From positions 1,054,001-1,118,000 of the forward strand of contig NZ_JBBKTU010000001.1 in NCBI RefSeq assembly GCF_037892605.1: a stretch of 64,000 nucleotides of DNA, given 5' to 3'. The stretch comes from Lacibacter sp. H407. GTDB taxonomy: Bacteria; Bacteroidota; Bacteroidia; Chitinophagales; Chitinophagaceae. Position 1 is the stretch's first letter, and the number at the start of each line of letters is the position of its first letter. The notes beneath the pieces were generated by a model. That model was not told the DNA's origin and did no database searches. It was given only the letters and a program-made list of their open reading frames with translations. This document shows positions 18,572-28,800 of this stretch, piece by piece. The translations under genes and the position numbers were made by a program.

Positions 18572-20323
18572 TCAGCTTTTCTTTTTTGAAAACAGTCCTT
18601 TGAAAAAATCCCAGATCGACTTCAGCGCATGGAGCACCATCAATATTAATTTCATCCACCACGGTTCATACGATTGCCAGGGCAATCCTTTTTCATACCG
18701 TTTCTGATCGTGGTTACGAAGCGGTGCAAGTATAGAAGGTTCATGCAGATTCCATATTTCACAAAGTTTGGCTTTGCTGCCAGATACACTGATGATGGAA
18801 TTCACAGCACGGCGTGCTGCTTCGTTCGCACCTTCCATAGTTGCCAGGTCGGTGTAAGTGCGTACATAATCCGATGCAAGAAAAAGATTGGGTATCAGCG
18901 TATGTGCATCGGGACGAAGACCCCATGAGTTGATCGTATTCACCAACAAAGGTTCTTCATTTTTTTCACGACTTCCTGAGCCGGGAATCAATTTGATGTC
19001 TCCATCTATATGCCACAACTCAGGTGTTTCATCCTGCACCAGTTTTTGTCCGTTCACATTCAGGCTAGCTTTTATCTGGTGCCATACTTCATCTTTAATT
19101 TCTTCATGTGAACAATCTCTTGCAGGCTTACCGTTGGTACAATCCATTGAGCCGGGTGTATCCCAATCCGATACATCAACCGAAAAAACAGTTCTTATTT
19201 TTCCGTTGCCTTTGGTGCGTATATCGTAATGTTTCCAGAACTGCAGTTGTGAAATAGATGTAACAGCCCATGCAGAATCGGAGTAAATACAATGACCATC
19301 TACTACATTCACTTCATCCGTTAAAAAATATTGCACACCATTCATCCACGCCACACTCGGTGCAAGATTTACCACGCCTTGCAAGGTTGGATCAATTGCC
19401 AGCATTTCGGGTGTAAACAATGGGGCTGCACGTTCAACAGGTACTGCCAGCAAATAATAATCGGCGGTAACAGTTACCGGTTCATTTGTTGTACGGTTAA
19501 GCAGCGTTGCGCCTGTAATTTTTCCTTTCTCCATTTGCAATGCTGTTACTTCATGATGTTTCACATACTTTACGCCTTTTTCTGTTAAGTAGGTGAACCA
19601 TGGATGTAACCATACTTCATTTGTGGGGCCATTCAACACCCTGTCGGTGTGCACACCGGGATTGGTCATATTAAAAATGAGTTGCAGAAAAATATCACCG
19701 CCGGTTTTTGTACTGGCTTTGCGTGCATTGGCAGCTACCAGTGTTCGTGTTAAACCCTGCACCAGTAAAGCACGGTAATCATCACTGAAACGATCGGCTT
19801 CCAGATAATCCCACCAACTGATGCGTTCATAATCGTTGGCCCTTCTGTCGAAACAAGATGTCATCAGTTGCCATACTTTGGTTGCAAAGAATTTCTTTTC
19901 TTCTGCAGTAAGCCCGGTGTTGGCATGCATTGATTCAAGCAGTACATGCAGATCGTTGAACGAATGCGGAAAATTTACCAACGTAGTAATCGATGCTTTG
20001 CCTTCACGTGCCATGCGTACACGCTCGGTTGGTACAAGGTTATCAACCACTCTTGTTGTATCCCCTTCTTTGCTGGTAAAGGGGATACGTTCCATTGTAT
20101 CGATGATGTGTTTGTAAAACCCCGGAAAAAAACGAAATCCATGTTCACCGGGTAACGGCTCTTCCGGTCCGGGACCAACTGTTGGTACATTTACACTCCT
20201 TGCTTTACCGCCGGGGTACTGTTTATGACGATCGTACACTTCCACTTCAAATCCTCGTTCAATCAATTCATGTGCAGCACTCATTCCTGCAACACCTCCT
20301 CCAAGGATCACAACTTTGGGCAT
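18572..20323 (-). CDS. NAD(P)/FAD-dependent amine-oxidase-fold oxidoreductase, phytoene-desaturase-like
   Basis: A 583-residue flavoprotein. The N-terminal Rossmann motif is VVILGGGVAGMSAAHEL followed by the acidic strand end EVYDR and the PGGKA loop typical of phytoene desaturase and hydroxysqualene-type enzymes. The C-terminal region has the FAD-closing segment LFLASDYVRTYTDLATMEGANEAA in outline (about residues 480-505). A hydrophobic amphipathic tail (LILMVLHALKSIWDFFKGLF) near the end suggests membrane attachment. The substrate is not certain; these enzymes desaturate or otherwise oxidise isoprenoid lipids. It lies in a probable operon with the terpene-cyclase-like protein and adenylate cyclase. 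Confidence 0.8.
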   Translation of the reverse strand: MPKVVILGGGVAGMSAAHELIERGFEVEVYDRHKQYPGGKARSVNVPTVGPGPEEPLPGEHGFRFFPGFYKHIIDTMERIPFTSKEGDTTRVVDNLVPTERVRMAREGKASITTLVNFPHSFNDLHVLLESMHANTGLTAEEKKFFATKVWQLMTSCFDRRANDYERISWWDYLEADRFSDDYRALLVQGLTRTLVAANARKASTKTGGDIFLQLIFNMTNPGVHTDRVLNGPTNEVWLHPWFTYLTEKGVKYVKHHEVTALQMEKGKITGATLLNRTTNEPVTVTADYYLLAVPVERAAPLFTPEMLAIDPTLQGVVNLAPSVAWMNGVQYFLTDEVNVVDGHCIYSDSAWAVTSISQLQFWKHYDIRTKGNGKIRTVFSVDVSDWDTPGSMDCTNGKPARDCSHEEIKDEVWHQIKASLNVNGQKLVQDETPELWHIDGDIKLIPGSGSREKNEEPLLVNTINSWGLRPDAHTLIPNLFLASDYVRTYTDLATMEGANEAARRAVNSIISVSGSKAKLCEIWNLHEPSILAPLRNHDQKRYEKGLPWQSYEPWWMKLILMVLHALKSIWDFFKGLFSKKKS

Positions 20324-20593
20324 GATAGTTTGGTTTTACTGTTTGTTAAACGGGCAATGGTGAATCAGTCAGCATGTAATCGAAGGGAAGGATTGAGAAA
20401 CGTTCTGTTTCGTAATTTATTCATTACAAATTAGTGCAGAAAAAATCGATCCACAGAAAGCGTTGGGCTACCAATATAATTCTTTTTGCGGCAAAAAGGA
20501 AGTACCATGTTGTTCATACTCCTGTTCAACAACACATTACAAACAAAAGTTGAAGACGAGCAGTTCCGTTTCTGCTTATTACCTTTGCCCGCT

Positions 20594-21301
20594 ATGGGAC
20601 AAAAAAAGCTCATCCGTTTTGCTGAAATAGAAACCTTCCCGAATGTGTTACAGTATCCGCAAGACATGAAAGGGAAGTGGAAGGATTTTTTTAAGAACGA
20701 TCATCCCATCACATTAGAACTGGCTTGTGGTAAAGGTGAATATGCTGTTGGGCTGGGACGTTTATATCCGCAGCGGAATTTTATCGGGATCGATCTAAAA
20801 GGCAATCGTATTTGGGTGGGTGCGAAAACTGCGTTGAAAGAAAACTTGAGCAACGTTGCATTTGTACGTTCGCAAATAGACCAGGTAACCAATTATTTTA
20901 ATGAAGGTGAAGTAAGTGAAATCTGGATCACGTTTCCCGATCCGCAACTCCGTGCTTCCAAACATAAAAAGCGATTAACGCATCCACGTTTTCTGCGTTT
21001 GTATCAGCAACTCTTGCAGCCCGGCGGAAAAATTCATTTGAAAACGGACTCACCTGTTTTGTACAACTTCACCAAAAAAGCAATTGATCTCTGCGGCTTA
21101 CAAGTACATGCTTCAACCGATGATGTGTACGGGCTGGAAAATAGCAGCGATGAGTTGAAGATCAAAACCCATTATGAAAGATTGGACATTGCACAAAGCA
21201 ACCGCATTCATTATCTGCAATTCAGTTTACCTGCAACCGCTTTACCGCTTGAACCTGACGCCCTGTTAAAACAATGGGTATTTGATACGGAGAAAGACTG
21301 A
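20594..21301 (+). CDS. trmB: tRNA (guanine-N7-)-methyltransferase TrmB
   Basis: A protein of about 235 residues that uses SAM to make m7G46 in tRNA. Motifs visible are the SAM-binding LELACGKGEYAVGLG, FIGIDLKGNRIW, and the TrmB signature ITFPDPQLRASKHKKRLTHPRFL with the catalytic Asp in FPDP. I start at ATG 20594 because a longer frame from 20486 adds 36 residues with no family similarity. The sequence TACCTTTG at 20580-20587 matches the Bacteroidota -7 element TAnnTTTG just before this ATG, although no well-spaced -33 element is seen. Confidence 0.95.
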   Translation: MGQKKLIRFAEIETFPNVLQYPQDMKGKWKDFFKNDHPITLELACGKGEYAVGLGRLYPQRNFIGIDLKGNRIWVGAKTALKENLSNVAFVRSQIDQVTNYFNEGEVSEIWITFPDPQLRASKHKKRLTHPRFLRLYQQLLQPGGKIHLKTDSPVLYNFTKKAIDLCGLQVHASTDDVYGLENSSDELKIKTHYERLDIAQSNRIHYLQFSLPATALPLEPDALLKQWVFDTEKD

Positions 21302-21382
21302 ACGAATTGATTTGTGCAAAAAATAGCTGCAACAAAAACGGTTATTAGTGGTTAAATAGGTTTACTTCGCCCACCGGAAAAA

Positions 21383-21601
21383 ATGAAAAACTTAAAAGAA
21401 GGGATCGACTTTTATTATGATGAGCACGATAACATTGTGCTTACGGCCAAGTACCATCTTGACAAGGGTTATTGTTGCGGCCATGGTTGCCGGCATTGCC
21501 CTTACGATTATGAAGCTGTTCCGGAACCTCGTCGTACCTTGGTAGTAAAAGAGCGTAACGATGCCCTCCAAAAAACAACCTCAACTTCCCAAAACGGGTA
21601 A
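21383..21601 (+). CDS. DUF5522 family small Cys-rich protein
   Basis: A 72-residue protein with the family core: DFYYDEHDNIVLTAKYHL followed by the cluster CCGHGCRHCPYDY. Four to five cysteines and a histidine in this short stretch suggest a metal or Fe-S site. Function is unknown. Its 3' end overlaps the alkyltransferase-like gene by 41 bases in another frame, so the two are cotranscribed. Confidence 0.85.
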   Translation: MKNLKEGIDFYYDEHDNIVLTAKYHLDKGYCCGHGCRHCPYDYEAVPEPRRTLVVKERNDALQKTTSTSQNG

Positions 21602-21935
21602 AGCAAAAGAATATTCTTTTTTTCAGGATGTATATGATGTGGTGCGACAAATTCCAAAAGGTCGTGTAACATCGTATGGTGCAATTGCTGCTTACCTCGG
21701 CACAAAACTTTCTGCACGTATGGTTGGCTGGGCCATGAATGGCGCACATAATGTAAAACCAAAAGTTCCTGCACAACGTGTAGTAAACCGAAACGGCATG
21801 CTTAGCGGTAAGGCTCATTTTGAAACGCCTACACATATGGAAAAACTGTTGAAGAAAGATGGTGTTGCCGTAAAGAATGATACAGTTGTTGATTTTGAAA
21901 AGCGCTTTTGGGACCCCGCGGTGGAACTGGGGTGA
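21561..21935 (+). CDS. Alkyltransferase-like (ATL) MGMT-family DNA-binding protein lacking the active Cys
   Basis: A 124-residue single MGMT C-terminal domain: DVYDVVRQIPKGRVTSYGAIA and MVGWAMNGAHN give the helix-turn-helix with Arg finger region. The methyl-accepting PCHR motif is replaced by PAQR (VPAQRVVNRNG), and no cysteine is present in the protein, so it cannot accept alkyl groups. ATL proteins bind O6-alkylguanine and hand it to nucleotide excision repair. It overlaps the DUF5522 gene and is likely expressed with trmB. The start ATG at 21561 gives the usual ATL length. Confidence 0.9.
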   Translation: MPSKKQPQLPKTGKAKEYSFFQDVYDVVRQIPKGRVTSYGAIAAYLGTKLSARMVGWAMNGAHNVKPKVPAQRVVNRNGMLSGKAHFETPTHMEKLLKKDGVAVKNDTVVDFEKRFWDPAVELG

Positions 21936-22052
21936 TACTTGTTTGGGCTATCTTACTTAATTCGATAATGATTATACAGCCAAACAACCACTAAACAAGA
22001 ATTCCCTAAAAATCTCAGCGCCTTATATTAATTTGGCTCAAAACTAAAAAGT

Positions 22053-25000
22053 ATGAGAAAGACTGCATACCTGTTTGCTCTCCTCGGCATTTCAGGTTCA
22101 CTTGCTGCACAACAACCTGCTAAAGACAGTACAAAAAAAGACACGATGCCTTACACGGCATTTGCAAAACTTCCCCTTAAACCCGAACGCACAGTAAAGT
22201 TCACTGCCAAAGAAGGTACATGGATGAGTGTGGATGTGAGTCCTGATGGACAAACCATTGCGTTTGATCTGATGGGAGATATTTATACCATGCCCATAGC
22301 AGGTGGTAAAGCAACTGCTGTAACCAAAGGCATTGCTTATGAAACGCATCCACGGTTCAGCCCCGATGGAAAGAAAATTCTTTTCACCAGCGATCGCAGT
22401 GGTAGTGATAATATCTGGTACATCGATATGGAGAAGAAAGATACCGTGCAGTTAACAAAGGATCCTACTGAAGATTTTCCTGCTGCCGTTTGGACACCCG
22501 ATGGTAATTACATCATCGCCAGTAAAGGCCGTCGCATTCCAAAGTTGTGGATCTACCACAAAGATGGTGGCGGTGGTACACAACTGTATGATGGGTTTGC
22601 AAAAACAATTGATCCGTTTGTAAGTCCGGATGGTAAAATGGTTTACTACAGTCAGCGCAATGGTTCATGGAATTACAACGCACTGTTACCACAATACCAG
22701 ATCGGCACGTACGATCGTGATAAAGGAATTGCAAACACCATCACTACACGTTATGGTTCTGCGTTTACACCCACGCTCAGTAAAGATGGTATGTGGATGG
22801 TATACGGCAGCCGCTACCAGGATAAAACCGGATTGGTATTACGCAACATGAAAAATGGTGATGAGCGTTGGCTCGCTTATCCGGTACAGCGTGATGAACA
22901 GGAAAGCATTGCACCGCAAGGTGTGTTACCCGGTATGGCGTTTACCCCCGACAGTAAGGTTCTCGTTGCCAGCTATGGTGGAAAGATTTGGCGTATTCCC
23001 GTTGATGCAAACAGTAAAGCAACTGAAATTGCATTTGAAGCAGATATGAATCTGGAAATGGGCCCTCGTTTGTATTTCAACTATGCCATTAAAGATACAA
23101 GCGCAGCACTTGCAACACAAATACGTGATGGCGTTCCCAGCCCCGATGGAAAAAAATTAGCATTCACTGTACTCAACCGTTTGTACGTAATGGATTATCC
23201 AAACGGAACACCCAAGCGTGTAACCAGTAACAACTTTACAGAAGCGATGCCTGCGTGGAGCCCCGATGGAACACAGTTGGCGTTTGTAACATGGAATGAA
23301 GCCGAAGGCGGTCATGTAATGAAAGCAGCATTTGGTAATAAACCAACTGTAACCAAATTAACAACAGAGCCGGGCTTTTTTATGTTTCCCGCCTGGAGTT
23401 ACAACAACCGCATTGCCTTTTTTAAAGCACCGCTTCGTTTATTTAAAGATGCAGAAGATCCGTTTTACAGTGGTGCAGAAGGTGAATTGGTGTGGATGAA
23501 CGCAACAGGTGGCCCCATTACAAAAGTTGATCTTACAGTAAATGCCGGCAATGTACACTTCACAAAAAATACAGATCGCATTTTCTTAAACGGACAGGGA
23601 GGTACTCTGATCTCCTGCCGGTGGGATGGTACCGATCTTAAAACACATGTACGCATCACCGGTATTACAACCTATGGTGCAGTTGCCGATGCACATGATG
23701 ATCATTCAGGTCATGAACATACAGCTGGTACAGCAAATGATGTTACCTATGTAATGGGTAAACCAATCATGAAAACCAGCTCCGTTAATTATTGCATGTT
23801 ACCCGAAGGAGCAAGTAACCGTGAACCACAGAACATGCCATCATCCGCAGGTATTATTTTGATGGCACCCGAAGGCAACCAGGCATTGGCACAAGTAAAC
23901 AACAATGTATATGTGGTAACCATTCCGCAAACAGGTAAACTACCAACGATCAATGTTGCAGATCCATCATTCAGCAGTTTTCCTTCCAGACAACTTACAG
24001 AAATTGGAGGTGAGTTTCCAGCATGGGAAGCCGATGGAAAGAAAGTTCACTGGAGTTTAGGTAATGGCCATTGGGTGTATGATACAGAGCGTGCACAGTT
24101 TGTTGAAGACTCAGTAAAAGCGGCGAAGAAAACCGAAACGCAACGATTGGCTGATAGCGTAAAAGCCTTGTTAGCTCTTGGGCCTGATGCAAAAAAACTG
24201 GCTGATTCATTAGCAAAGAAAAGTGCTGATTCGCTTGCCTTAGTGTTGAAATCAGATACAGCACGTGCAAAGCGTGAAGCATTGGCAAAAGAAGAACTAA
24301 AGAAGAAAGAAAAATATTCACCAGCTGAAACACAGGTGAAAGTGTATTATCAAAAAGATCTGCCAACTGGTACCATGTTGCTGAAGAATGCACGCATCAT
24401 TACCATGAAAGGTGAAGAGGTCATCGAGAATGGTGATGTACTCATCGTTAACAATCGTATCAAAGCAGTGGGCAGAACAGGTACACTTACTGTACCTGCC
24501 GGAGCAAAGGAGATCGATTGTACCGGTAAAACCATTACACCCGGTTTTGTAGATACACATTCACACATGTGGACGTATTGGGGTTTACATAAAAATACTT
24601 CATGGATCTATGCAGCCAATCTTGCATACGGTGTTACAACAACACGTGATCCGCAAACAGCAACCAGCGATGTATTAACGTGGAGCGATATGGTGGAAGC
24701 CGGACAAATGCCTGGCCCACGTGTGTACAGTACCGGTCCCGGTGTTGGTTTCTGGATGTATAATTTAAAAAGCCTTGAACAAACCCGCAATGTGTTGAAG
24801 CAATACAGCAAGTATTACAACACACAATACATTAAAATGTACCTGGTTGGTAACAGGCAACATCGCCAATGGGTGATCATGGCAGCAAAAGAACAAAAGC
24901 TGATGCCTACAACAGAAGGCGGTCTTGATTATAAATTGAACATGACACAATTGTTCGATGGTTATCCCGGTCATGAACATGCCATTCCCATTTTCCCATT

Positions 25001-25637
25001 ATACAGTGATGTAACAAAAACAATCGCAGAAAGTAAAATGGCGTACACACCAACATTGCTTGTTGCTTATGGTGGACCCTGGGCTGAGAATTTCTATTAC
25101 ACAACTGAAAGTCCGGTGAAAGATCCAAAGCTGAATCGCTTTACACCGTATGAAGAGTTAAGTGCAAAAGCACGTCGCAGAGCAGGTGGTTTGGGTGGAT
25201 GGTTTACACCGGAAGATCATGTGTTTAAAAAACATGCACAAGGCGTAAACAGTGTAGTACAGCAAGGTGGCCTGGCGGGTATTGGCAGTCATGGTCAGTT
25301 ACAAGGGCTCGGTTATCATTGGGAGTTGTGGAGTGTAGCAAGTGGCGGCATCAGTCCCATGAATGCATTACGTACAGCAACCATTCTCGGTGCTACAGCA
25401 TTGGGATTAGACAAAGAACTTGGTAGTGTTGAAGAAGGTAAACTTGCAGATATTGTTATCATGGATAATAATCCGCTGCAGAATATCCGCAACACCAATA
25501 CCATTCGTTATGTGGTAAAGAACGGCCGATTGTATGACGGTAATACATTGGATGAAGTGTATCCTACTCCACGTAAACTCGATGTTGGCAGCTGGACGAA
25601 AGAAATTCCGAAGGTGACAACTGACGTGAAAGAATAA
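22053..25637 (+). CDS. Exported TolB/PD40 beta-propeller fused to amidohydrolase
   Basis: A 1194-residue protein with a signal peptide (cleavage after SLAAQ). Residues about 45-660 carry repeated PD40/TolB-type blades such as SPDGKKILFTSDRSGSDNIW and SPDGTQLAFVTWNEA. A charged Ala/Lys/Asp linker (about 690-760) leads to an amidohydrolase domain: PGFVDTHSHMW gives the HxH ligands, QYIKMY the possible carboxylated Lys, GHEH another metal His, and GKLADIVIMDNNP the closing strand. The segment where GTD normally supplies the last Asp reads GIGSHGQ, so the metal site may be altered. It probably hydrolyses peptides or cyclic amides in the periplasm; substrate unknown. A strong terminator follows. 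Confidence 0.9.
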   Translation: MRKTAYLFALLGISGSLAAQQPAKDSTKKDTMPYTAFAKLPLKPERTVKFTAKEGTWMSVDVSPDGQTIAFDLMGDIYTMPIAGGKATAVTKGIAYETHPRFSPDGKKILFTSDRSGSDNIWYIDMEKKDTVQLTKDPTEDFPAAVWTPDGNYIIASKGRRIPKLWIYHKDGGGGTQLYDGFAKTIDPFVSPDGKMVYYSQRNGSWNYNALLPQYQIGTYDRDKGIANTITTRYGSAFTPTLSKDGMWMVYGSRYQDKTGLVLRNMKNGDERWLAYPVQRDEQESIAPQGVLPGMAFTPDSKVLVASYGGKIWRIPVDANSKATEIAFEADMNLEMGPRLYFNYAIKDTSAALATQIRDGVPSPDGKKLAFTVLNRLYVMDYPNGTPKRVTSNNFTEAMPAWSPDGTQLAFVTWNEAEGGHVMKAAFGNKPTVTKLTTEPGFFMFPAWSYNNRIAFFKAPLRLFKDAEDPFYSGAEGELVWMNATGGPITKVDLTVNAGNVHFTKNTDRIFLNGQGGTLISCRWDGTDLKTHVRITGITTYGAVADAHDDHSGHEHTAGTANDVTYVMGKPIMKTSSVNYCMLPEGASNREPQNMPSSAGIILMAPEGNQALAQVNNNVYVVTIPQTGKLPTINVADPSFSSFPSRQLTEIGGEFPAWEADGKKVHWSLGNGHWVYDTERAQFVEDSVKAAKKTETQRLADSVKALLALGPDAKKLADSLAKKSADSLALVLKSDTARAKREALAKEELKKKEKYSPAETQVKVYYQKDLPTGTMLLKNARIITMKGEEVIENGDVLIVNNRIKAVGRTGTLTVPAGAKEIDCTGKTITPGFVDTHSHMWTYWGLHKNTSWIYAANLAYGVTTTRDPQTATSDVLTWSDMVEAGQMPGPRVYSTGPGVGFWMYNLKSLEQTRNVLKQYSKYYNTQYIKMYLVGNRQHRQWVIMAAKEQKLMPTTEGGLDYKLNMTQLFDGYPGHEHAIPIFPLYSDVTKTIAESKMAYTPTLLVAYGGPWAENFYYTTESPVKDPKLNRFTPYEELSAKARRRAGGLGGWFTPEDHVFKKHAQGVNSVVQQGGLAGIGSHGQLQGLGYHWELWSVASGGISPMNALRTATILGATALGLDKELGSVEEGKLADIVIMDNNPLQNIRNTNTIRYVVKNGRLYDGNTLDEVYPTPRKLDVGSWTKEIPKVTTDVKE

Positions 25638-25657
25638 ATTACAAAGAATACTTTTTC

Positions 25658-25690
25658 AAAAAGCTCCATCTTGATCGATGGAGCTTTTTT
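25658..25690 (+). terminator. Intrinsic terminator after amidohydrolase gene
   Basis: AAAAGCTCCATC, loop TTGATC, GATGGAGC then six T. The stem is 12 bp counting A-T pairs, and it begins about 20 bases after the stop codon. Confidence 0.9.
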
Positions 25691-25880
25691 GTTTATACGG
25701 GACAGTTTCATTGCTCATTCGCTGCGTCACTTATAACATAAAAATCAGCCTTTATCAATTTCTTTTCCGCTGGTATAATTGTTATTAAATTTTTTCATTA
25801 TCTGCTTTTAATAAAGATTTTTTCACTCTATCTTGTTAGTATCTCTTAGTCATCATCTCTCTTAAAACCAAAACCAGCGC

Positions 25881-28800
25881 ATGAAAAAATTCAAACTGCT
25901 TAAGCTGCTGCTGAGCCTTTTGCTCATCATTCCATTGTCTATGCAGGGACAAACACGAAAAGTAACCGGCAAGATAACCGATGAAAAAGGTGAGGCGGTT
26001 CCCTTCGCTACTGTTACCATTAAAGGAACACAAAAAGCTGTTGCTTCCGATGCGAACGGTATTTTTTCAATTGAACTCACAGGTACTCAAAAAACACTCA
26101 TCATCAGTTCGGCCGGTTATGAGGACAAACAGGTAGACGTAACTTCTGCCAGCGACATTTCGGTTACGCTTGTATCGGGTACAGCCTTGGGCGAAGTAGT
26201 TGTAACGGCCTTTGGTGTTCGTCAACAAAAAAAATCGCTTGGCTTTGCTGCCACAGAGATCAACAACAAACAGTTGATGGAAAGCCGGCAACCGAATCTG
26301 GTGAATGCAATTCAGGGACGTGTAGCCGGTGTACAAATTAATTCAACCGGTGGTGGTCCTGGCCAAGGTGCAAACATTGTGATCCGCGGACCAAAAAGTG
26401 CACTGGGAAACAATCAACCGCTTTTTGTAATTGATGGTGTTATCGTTGATAACTCTACTGTTACCGAAGGTGGCCAGGCAAACCTGCGGGGAATGAGTAA
26501 CCGCATGGCTGATATTAATCCCGATGATATTGAAAGCATGAGTATACTTCGTGGTGGTGCTGCCACTGCATTGTATGGTTTCCGTGGAAGTAACGGTGTA
26601 ATTGTAATTACTACCAAGAGTGCAAAAGAAGGAAAGATGCGGGTTAGTTATAATGCCACTTATGGTATTGAAGAAGTAAATAAGTTTCCGGATGTGCAGA
26701 TGAAATATACTCAGGGTTATCGCAGCGGTGGACAGATCTATTACAGTGCTACAGATTTCTTTCCTACCTGGGGACCGAGTGTTGAAACTGCAAAAGCATT
26801 GGATCCAACCCACCCAGATAAATTGTTCCATCACTATGCAAGAGCTTATCAGCAAGGAAATCAATTCCGTAATACACTCAATGTAAGCGGTGGTAACGAT
26901 AAAGCACTTGTAAATACATCATTCAGTTACTTTACACATAACGGCGTGTTACCCAATACCAATTACAGTAACTGGAATGCACGTGTAAATGCAGTATTGA
27001 AGCTGAGTGACAAACTGCAATTCAATCCTTCCTTCAACTATATCAACAGCGGTGGTCTTCGTTATAATGCCGATCGTTTTAATGAAGGCCTTTCTTACTG
27101 GAGCCCACGTTGGGATGTAAGAGATTACAAAACTCCCGAAGGTGGACATAAAACCTATCTCAACAACAACCCTGTTTTTGGAGCTTATTACAATGAGTTT
27201 GAAGACAACGTTGATCGTATGCTTTCCAATCTTGCCTTTACATACTCACCGGTAAATTGGTTAGATGTATCGTATCGCTTAGGATTGGATTTTACATCTG
27301 ATAACCGCCGTGCCACAGCACCCGGACAAATTGCACGACCTGGCTTTGTAAACTTTGCTGATAACGCACTTGGCTTTGTAGGTGAATACCGTATTCTCAA
27401 CAAAGTACTCAACAGCAACTTACTTGTAACAGGTAAATTTAATTTAGGCGAAAAAATTACACTCAATGCAAGGGCCGGACATGATGTGGTAGATATTAAT
27501 TACAATTTTCAACAAACACAGGGAACTGAATTAGATATTATCGGGCTAACTACATTGAACAATGCAAGAGTGATCACACAAAACAGTCGTCGTACACAAC
27601 TGCGTACCATGGGTATTTTTGGTGATGCAACAATTGGGTATGATAATTTTCTGTATCTCACACTAACAGGCCGCAACGACTTTGCCAGCTCTGTTGCAAG
27701 TGGCAACAGTAGTTTCTTTTACCCAAGTGTAAGTGTAGCGTATGTATTCAGTCAGCATTTGAAAATGCCCGACTGGATCACGTATGGTAAATTAAGAGCA
27801 TCATTTGCACGCATTGGTATTGCACCGGTAGAACCTTATCTCACCAATACATATTACAACAGTGCATTCGGTCAACCGGTAAATGGTGTAAATGGATGGA
27901 CAAGAGATGATGTAAAAGGATCAGAAGATCTGAAACCTGAGTTTACTGATAACCGTGAGGTTGGTTTAGAGATGCAGTTTCTAAACAACCGTTTGGGTTT
28001 TGACTTCAGTTTATACCAGATCAACAGTAAAGATGTGATCAATCGTGTATTGGTTCCTACTTCCACAGGCTTTTCATCGTATGTGTTGAATTCGGGTGAA
28101 GTAGAAAACAAAGGCATTGAGCTTGCAGTGAATGCAACACCGGTTCGTACAAATAATTTCAGTTGGGAGATCAACGGAAACTTTACTGCCAACCGGAATA
28201 AAGTAGTGCGCCTTGCAGAAGGGTTAAATGAAATTGTAATTGCAACACAGTTTGGATACATCTCCAGCGGTGCCACACAAAAATGGGTGGTAGGGCAACC
28301 AGCCGGTGGTTTGTATGGTATAGCCTACACACGCTACTATGGTACACAAACTGATGATCGTGTAACACTCCGAAACGATTTGCCATTGCTCATTGCAACT
28401 ACCGGAACAAATGCAGGCTTTCCGATTCGTGATGTAACGAATCAACGCCTGTTGGGAAATGCATTGCCACGCTTTATGTATGGCATCGGCAACTCTCTTA
28501 CTTACAAACAATTTAATTTATCATTCCTCTTTGATATGCGTGCAGGCGTACAACGCTTTAATCAGATGGGCAACTTCATGAGTGCGTTTGGTATAGCGAA
28601 GTACACCGAGAACCGTAACGATACAAAAGTATTTGATGGTGTGATTGCAAGTGGTGCGCCTAACACACAGCAAGTTTGGCTGGGCATGGAAACAGGTCCT
28701 GACGGACGGAATTATGGTGATGGGTTCTACAGGAATATTCATCGTGGTGTAACAGAGAATTTTGTGGAAGATGCGGGGTGGGTTCGTTTACGCAACCTCA

